A DNA stretch of 10,500 bases from CAWVWF01 sp963933885 (lineage in GTDB: Bacteria; Bacteroidota; Bacteroidia; Flavobacteriales_C; GCA-002722245). Below the pieces are notes generated by a model that was not told the DNA's origin, ran no database searches, and saw only the letters and a list, made by a program, of their open reading frames with translations. The stretch covers positions 1 through 10,500 of the forward strand of contig CAWVWF010000122.1 in assembly GCA_963933885.1 (NCBI GenBank), read 5' to 3'. The translations under genes and the position numbers were made by a program. Shown piece by piece: positions 6,500-10,500 of the stretch; position 1 is the stretch's first letter, and every line of letters begins with the position of its first letter.

Positions 6500-7344
6500 T
6501 ACTCCCATAGGTCTTGTTCGAGATTGAATAATTCGATTTCAATCCTCTCACCTTCTAGCAAAGATTCTAAACCAGTTTTGTATGAATCAATTTTACGATC
6601 ATATACATTACTTTCTTCATCAAGGTAAGAAGCGAAAAAACGCATTTGTAACAATCTATCGTAGTTAAACGGTTCTGCAACGTTATGTGAATTCTTTACA
6701 ATTTGATTTTTCAGAATGCCTCTGACACTTGGGAAGTACATCCAAAACAGAGGCATTTCCCCTTTATACTCTCCATTCTCATCATACTTTTCAGCAACTG
6801 GACAAATCCCTATAATTTGTTTTTCTAATGTAGATCGTCCGTTGTGAAATATCCAATCTTCTTTTAATCGAATTCTTTTTACAGAAGAAGGATCAAACGA
6901 ATTAACTATTTCTTGAGGGATTGTTTGACTATCCTCATCTTCAACATATACTGTATCTGTACTACTTGTAGCGCTCGATACTTCAGCACGAGTCAACTGA
7001 ACAGTAAACTCATCATCAACAACGTCGTACCCAACAGCCTCCATAGAACAAATAGCATTTAACAAACAAGTGACTAAGTTTTGTCTACCAGCTATTGGAT
7101 CAATAGGATAAAAATAATGCAAATTCATTTTCTGACGAAGATCTAAAACCCGCCAATAACGTTTCATCCACATCACATCCGCTTCTCTAACATGAGGATA
7201 AGGGATAGTTCTAGAACCTCTAAAACTTCCAATCAAGGTAGTATTCAGTTCTGAACGAGGTACATAAACACCACAATTTTGGGCGTTAACGTTAAAAAAA
7301 ACAATCAGTAATGCTACGAAAAGTGCGTTTCGTAGCTTTTCCAT
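6496..7344 (-). CDS. gldN: GldN/PorN-family type IX secretion and gliding motility protein
   Basis: The 282-aa product has a signal peptide (residues 1-22, ending VNAQ) and family signatures throughout: READVMWMKRYWRVLDLRQKMN (53-74), FYPIDP (78-83), VYVEDED (132-138), KEDWIFH (161-167), PLFWMYFP (198-205), SNVYDRKIDSY (245-255) and the terminal EQDLWEY. GldN works in the periplasm with GldK at the outer-membrane ring of the T9SS, which GldL and GldM energise from the inner membrane. gldN normally follows gldK, gldL and gldM. Here the upstream gene is a MuiA-like gene 57 bp away and none of the others is present, so this may be a paralogue comparable to Flavobacterium johnsoniae GldO, or a relocated gldN. 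Its TAG overlaps the TAA of the convergent T9SS-type gene. The ATG at 7342-7344 gives the complete signal peptide. Family assignment is firm; whether it is the principal gldN is not. Confidence 0.9.
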   Translation of the reverse strand: MEKLRNALFVALLIVFFNVNAQNCGVYVPRSELNTTLIGSFRGSRTIPYPHVREADVMWMKRYWRVLDLRQKMNLHYFYPIDPIAGRQNLVTCLLNAICSMEAVGYDVVDDEFTVQLTRAEVSSATSSTDTVYVEDEDSQTIPQEIVNSFDPSSVKRIRLKEDWIFHNGRSTLEKQIIGICPVAEKYDENGEYKGEMPLFWMYFPSVRGILKNQIVKNSHNVAEPFNYDRLLQMRFFASYLDEESNVYDRKIDSYKTGLESLLEGERIEIELFNLEQDLWEY

Positions 7345-7401
7345 TTTTATGAATTATGGAATTACAACGAGATACTTTTTTGTTTTAGTATACTTTGATA
7401 A

Positions 7402-8925
7402 TTAAAATGAAGGACAACTTACTGGCGTAAACTTTTTCCTAAGACTGTTAGAATTTGAATATCTATATTTCGCATCCATTTCAATTGTGAAAATTAATTT
7501 ACGTTCCACTTCTTCACCTTGACTAATTTTAAAATCCCAAATTACTGCTCCCGTTTGAGCGCTAATCAACCCATTTGAAACGTCAACAATATCTACTGAA
7601 GCTCTTTTTGTTTGAGAAAGTGGAACTTGATCCAACAGCTTGAACTGAATAGGAAATGGGTTGTTATTTTTTAGTTCATACTGATATGCTAAAGTTGTGG
7701 TTTTCTTCTTGGAAGTTTTAGAAACTTTAAAATATTTCTGATCTGCAATTTCAGACCTTCTCATAAAAACACTATTATCTTTACCTATCGGTAAATTTAA
7801 TATATTCTTAAAATCACTGAATTTCACAACTGACTTACCTACATTATTCCCAGCAAAAGACATATCTGCAACTCCATCAACAAATCCAAGAGTGTCCCAC
7901 CCCGTAACTTCAGCAACTAAATAAACTTCAGGATCTAAATTTGGAAAACCGTAGTAACTGTAAGTAGCGGGCAAGCTAACTTGTTTGATTGGAAAAGTAA
8001 ATACTGTACTGTTAGATTTTATATCGTTTCTCCCTTTTAATTTTATGACTTTTAAATTTGACGGAACATTAATCTCCTGATACGCTACTCCATCTAACTT
8101 TTCTAATTCCTCTGTTTCTTCTAGACCATAAACATTAAAATTAGAAACACTTCCTCTTTCATTTAATACCCATGGCTCACCCATTTTAGGTAAACGCGTT
8201 GGTGAGCTTAAGGGAAAAGAAGAAGATAAAAAAACCGAAACATCATCCCAATTCTCTCCAGTTTGACTCATTGTTCTTGCAAAATACTTAATTTCAATTG
8301 CCTTATTTGCTGAACTTCCAACAGAGATTTCGTAATATGGACTCCATCCAATTCCACCACACACATATTGAAATTCTAATGGAGTTGACATAGCTCCCTG
8401 AACGGAAACTATCAATTTTAAAATAGCAGCATCTTTATTATTCAATTGGATACTCTCATTCTTCTTTGCTTCAGTAATTTCAGAATTCACTGATCTTAAA
8501 TCCTTTTTTAATCTAAGGATTCTAGAAGAGTAAAAAGAAGTTAACTTTTCCAAGTCTTCTACATTCTTCACGAAACCAACCTCAACATACTTTTCTTCAA
8601 TTAAACTAACTTGTTTTTCAATTGCACTTTTTCGATCAACCAACTGTTCAAATTCCTCATTAGTAATTTTCTTCACCAATTGTTTATTCAATATTGTTAC
8701 GTTACCACTCTTCACTTTTAATGAATTCAGTAACATCTTATTTGATACATTTTTAATTACTAATTCAGAAATCCCTGAAGACAAAAGAGAAGTACTTACT
8801 CTTTTAACTAACGCTCCAGAATGATATAAAACCACACTTTCAACTTTAGAGCCCATTTCTAACTCTTGAGCAGACAGAATGTTTAAATTGAAAACAAAGA
8901 ATAAAGAAAGTATAAGGTATTTCAT
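7402..8925 (-). CDS. MuiA-family (DUF4140/DUF4139) exported protein
   Basis: The 507-aa product has a signal peptide (MKYLILSLFFVFNLNILSAQ, cleavage near 19-20). Residues ~28-85 form a DUF4140-like domain (VESVVLYHSGALVKR…GISELVIKNVS). A charged helical, probably coiled-coil stretch spans ~88-160. From ~165 to the end is a DUF4139-like region, with the hallmark GIGWSPYYEI (191-200) and MSQTGENWDDVSVFLSSSFP (219-238) and, later, the conserved YQYELKNNNPFPIQFKLLDQVP. The family is called mucoidy inhibitor A after a plasmid gene that lowers capsule production; a biochemical role is not established. It would be periplasmic or outer-surface. The ATG at 8923-8925 fits the signal peptide. The gene lies between gldN (57 bp downstream) and the antiporter gene (92 bp upstream) on the same strand, so a shared transcript is possible. 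No consensus promoter box is seen before it. Confidence 0.88.
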   Translation of the reverse strand: MKYLILSLFFVFNLNILSAQELEMGSKVESVVLYHSGALVKRVSTSLLSSGISELVIKNVSNKMLLNSLKVKSGNVTILNKQLVKKITNEEFEQLVDRKSAIEKQVSLIEEKYVEVGFVKNVEDLEKLTSFYSSRILRLKKDLRSVNSEITEAKKNESIQLNNKDAAILKLIVSVQGAMSTPLEFQYVCGGIGWSPYYEISVGSSANKAIEIKYFARTMSQTGENWDDVSVFLSSSFPLSSPTRLPKMGEPWVLNERGSVSNFNVYGLEETEELEKLDGVAYQEINVPSNLKVIKLKGRNDIKSNSTVFTFPIKQVSLPATYSYYGFPNLDPEVYLVAEVTGWDTLGFVDGVADMSFAGNNVGKSVVKFSDFKNILNLPIGKDNSVFMRRSEIADQKYFKVSKTSKKKTTTLAYQYELKNNNPFPIQFKLLDQVPLSQTKRASVDIVDVSNGLISAQTGAVIWDFKISQGEEVERKLIFTIEMDAKYRYSNSNSLRKKFTPVSCPSF

Positions 8926-8967
8926 GTTTTATATTTTCAGGGAAAATACTAAAACAATTGTAATTAT

Positions 8968-8988
8968 TTTTTATTCAATGAATAAAAA
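8968..8988. repeat. AT-rich perfect inverted repeat between antiporter and MuiA-family genes
   Basis: TTTTTATTCA and TGAATAAAAA (10 nt each, perfectly complementary) flank a single central A. As RNA this gives about nine base pairs and a 3-nt loop. It lies 30 bp downstream of the antiporter stop and 43 bp upstream of the MuiA-family ATG. It could be a weak bidirectional terminator or a symmetric protein-binding site; with almost no G:C pairs, terminator strength would be low. Confidence 0.35.
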
Positions 8989-9017
8989 GCATGATGTTTT
9001 AAATTCGTTCGAAGACT

Positions 9018-10500
9018 CTAACTTGGACCAAACTGTAATTGAACTTTATCTATACTTTCTTTAGAACCTAATACTGTAACGATATCACCAACCCTCAACC
9101 TTGTATAACCATGCGTTATCATCATCTGATGATTTCGTGTAATTGATAAGATTAGAATATCTGAAGGTAAACGTAAATCTCTAAGCGCCAATCCTTGAAT
9201 ATTTGGATCTAAAACTTCAATATCGATAGCATCTTGATCCGTTTCCATTCCTAATAATATACTTGTAGCATTTGGACTTCTAACGAAGTGATCCATCAAA
9301 CTAACCATTGCCGTTGCCGGATCAACTATTAAAGCACCAAGTTCTCTAAACTTTTTATAATAGTACCTATCATCATGTAATCGTACAACAATATCTTTTG
9401 TTCCTATGTGTTCATAAATCAATTCTCCCCAAGCATAGTTCTCTCTATCCGATAACATCAAAATCATTTTATCAGCATGAGTTGGATCTAAAACACTTAA
9501 ACATGAAACCGAAATCTCTTCTAAAAAAACAACCTCAATATCATGAACTTCTTCAATTTCATCAGCTTTTTTCATTACTGCAATTTTCACTCCCCAGCCT
9601 TTACTTTTTAATTGTCTAGCAAGTGCTAAACTCATAGGTTCAAACCCAAATATAATAGCGTCATTATGTCCATCAAACTCTGGAGTTTCATGTCTTTCAT
9701 GAGATTCTTCTACTTTTTGAAGAGCATATTTAAATAGTGGTGGCCCAACTATCTGATTTATGACAATTACACCAACTACAATAGTTTCAAATTGAACTCC
9801 CCATTCTGGAAATTCATGTTTAATAAGCGTGGCAAGCCCCAAACCAACCCCAGCTTGAGTAACATATGGCATCCAACTTAAATTTCGAAACAACCATGGA
9901 TCTTTTGCTAAAGTCCCACCTAGATACCCCCCACCAATAAGTCCTAGTAATCTTACAAAGAAAAAGATAATTGCAATAATATAAACTTGAGACAGAACAG
10001 TTAAGTTTAAACTTGCTCCAGTTAAAGTAAAGAAAACAACATAAACGAGTGGACCGATCTCATGCAATAACTCAGCAAACTCTGGTCTTGATGTACTATA
10101 GTTTGTAAGAAAGAAACTCCCTAAGATACAAATCAATAAAGGCTCTATATAAAACTTATGTCCTAACACATCTGGACTCCCTGTATATTCAGCAATCCAA
10201 TGTGCTAATAAGTAAACTGAATAACCAATTATTATCAAGAAAGCTATTTTGAACTTCTTATTAATTTTAAGCTTGAAAAACGCCATAAGTATTTTTCCCA
10301 GTATCCATCCTAATCCAAAAGAGACAAGTAATTCAACCAATAAAAAGCCTATTGCTCCAACTCCAAACTCATCCCCACTTAACATCGTTTTACTTATCGC
10401 AAAACAGACTGCAAATATGATTACAACAAAAACATCAGTAATTACTGTAACACCTATTGAAGTTTGAGTAAATGGTCCTTTCGCCCTCATCTCGCTTATT
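9018..10500 (-). CDS. KefB-like cation:proton antiporter (CPA2) with TrkA-N and TrkA-C domains, 5' end outside window
   Basis: The frame is open through the right edge (…ISEMRAKGPFTQT…), so at least 493 codons are present and the N-terminal membrane half is missing. Residues 1-258, counted from the ATG at 10490, hold about seven hydrophobic segments of the Na+/H+ exchanger fold. They include GPLVYVVFFTLTGASLNL (146-163) and PYVTQAGVGLGLATLI (208-223), both typical of CPA2 transporters. A TrkA-N Rossmann-like domain follows (about 277-390, DAIIFGFEPMSLALARQL…KDIVVRLHDD…GALIVDP), then a TrkA-C domain (about 415-487, QGLALRDLRLP…GYTRLRVGDIVTVLGSKESI). It would exchange K+ or Na+ for H+ across the inner membrane, with the soluble domains gating by nucleotide or ligand. 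The nucleotide-binding GxGxxG is degenerate (GFEPMS, 282-287), so the usual NAD(H) control may differ. The stop is at 9018-9020. Confidence 0.92.
   Translation of the reverse strand, partial: ISEMRAKGPFTQTSIGVTVITDVFVVIIFAVCFAISKTMLSGDEFGVGAIGFLLVELLVSFGLGWILGKILMAFFKLKINKKFKIAFLIIIGYSVYLLAHWIAEYTGSPDVLGHKFYIEPLLICILGSFFLTNYSTSRPEFAELLHEIGPLVYVVFFTLTGASLNLTVLSQVYIIAIIFFFVRLLGLIGGGYLGGTLAKDPWLFRNLSWMPYVTQAGVGLGLATLIKHEFPEWGVQFETIVVGVIVINQIVGPPLFKYALQKVEESHERHETPEFDGHNDAIIFGFEPMSLALARQLKSKGWGVKIAVMKKADEIEEVHDIEVVFLEEISVSCLSVLDPTHADKMILMLSDRENYAWGELIYEHIGTKDIVVRLHDDRYYYKKFRELGALIVDPATAMVSLMDHFVRSPNATSILLGMETDQDAIDIEVLDPNIQGLALRDLRLPSDILILSITRNHQMMITHGYTRLRVGDIVTVLGSKESIDKVQLQFGPS

Noticed and set aside
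7360..7405. Plus-strand TATACTTTG as a promoter box
   Set aside because: The spacing between TA and TTTG is 1 or 3 nt rather than 2, and no plus-strand gene follows.
8879..9064. Plus-strand open frame across the antiporter/MuiA gap
   Set aside because: It overlaps the ends of two well-supported minus-strand genes, has no recognisable domain, and includes the AT palindrome as coding sequence.
9398..9619. Plus-strand open frame of 73 codons
   Set aside because: It is antisense to the antiporter TrkA-N domain and shows no coding character.
10249..10467. Plus-strand open frame of 72 codons
   Set aside because: It is antisense to antiporter membrane segments; the Thr/Asn/Pro-rich translation mirrors hydrophobic codons on the other strand.

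Overview
The window is AT-rich DNA from a member of the Bacteroidota, most likely the Flavobacteriia. The evidence is a GldN/PorN-family type IX secretion (T9SS) component, two genes whose C-termini resemble type A T9SS sorting domains, signal peptides ending in the flavobacterial style (…NAQ, …SAQ, …KAQ), no clear Shine-Dalgarno sites, and several upstream boxes matching the Bacteroidota sigma consensus TAnnTTTG. I see no rRNA, tRNA, CRISPR array, insertion sequence or phage gene.

Layout from left to right. Positions 20-1019 (minus) hold a decayed gene for a T9SS-exported protein, broken by one frameshift and three in-frame stops. A 126-codon conserved-looking hypothetical gene (1052-1432, minus) lies just upstream of it. 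Positions 1455-4323 (minus) hold a tight three-gene operon, transcribed in the order di-haem DUF1111-type cytochrome lipoprotein, Tat-exported Rieske lipoprotein, then outer-membrane beta-barrel. The cytochrome and Rieske genes are 2 bp apart, and the Rieske and barrel genes overlap by 4 bp. Next is a short DEAD-box RNA helicase gene (4424-5536, minus). Divergent from it is a plus-strand gene (5642-6499) for a protein with an N-terminal four-cysteine domain, an internal signal-peptide-like segment and a T9SS-type C-terminus. Its stop codon overlaps that of a convergent gldN-family gene (6496-7344, minus). Upstream of gldN are a MuiA/DUF4139-family exported protein gene (7402-8925, minus) and the 3' part of a KefB-like cation:proton antiporter gene with TrkA domains (9018 to the window edge, minus).

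Most of the window looks like ordinary chromosomal flavobacterial content with an envelope theme. The best candidate for an under-described system is the di-haem cytochrome / Rieske / porin operon. It brings together two c-type haems, one 2Fe-2S cluster and an outer-membrane barrel in a translationally compact unit. Second is the pairing of a GldN homologue standing apart from gldKLM with a convergent, oddly built T9SS-type protein. Functional links in both cases are inference from gene order and domain content.
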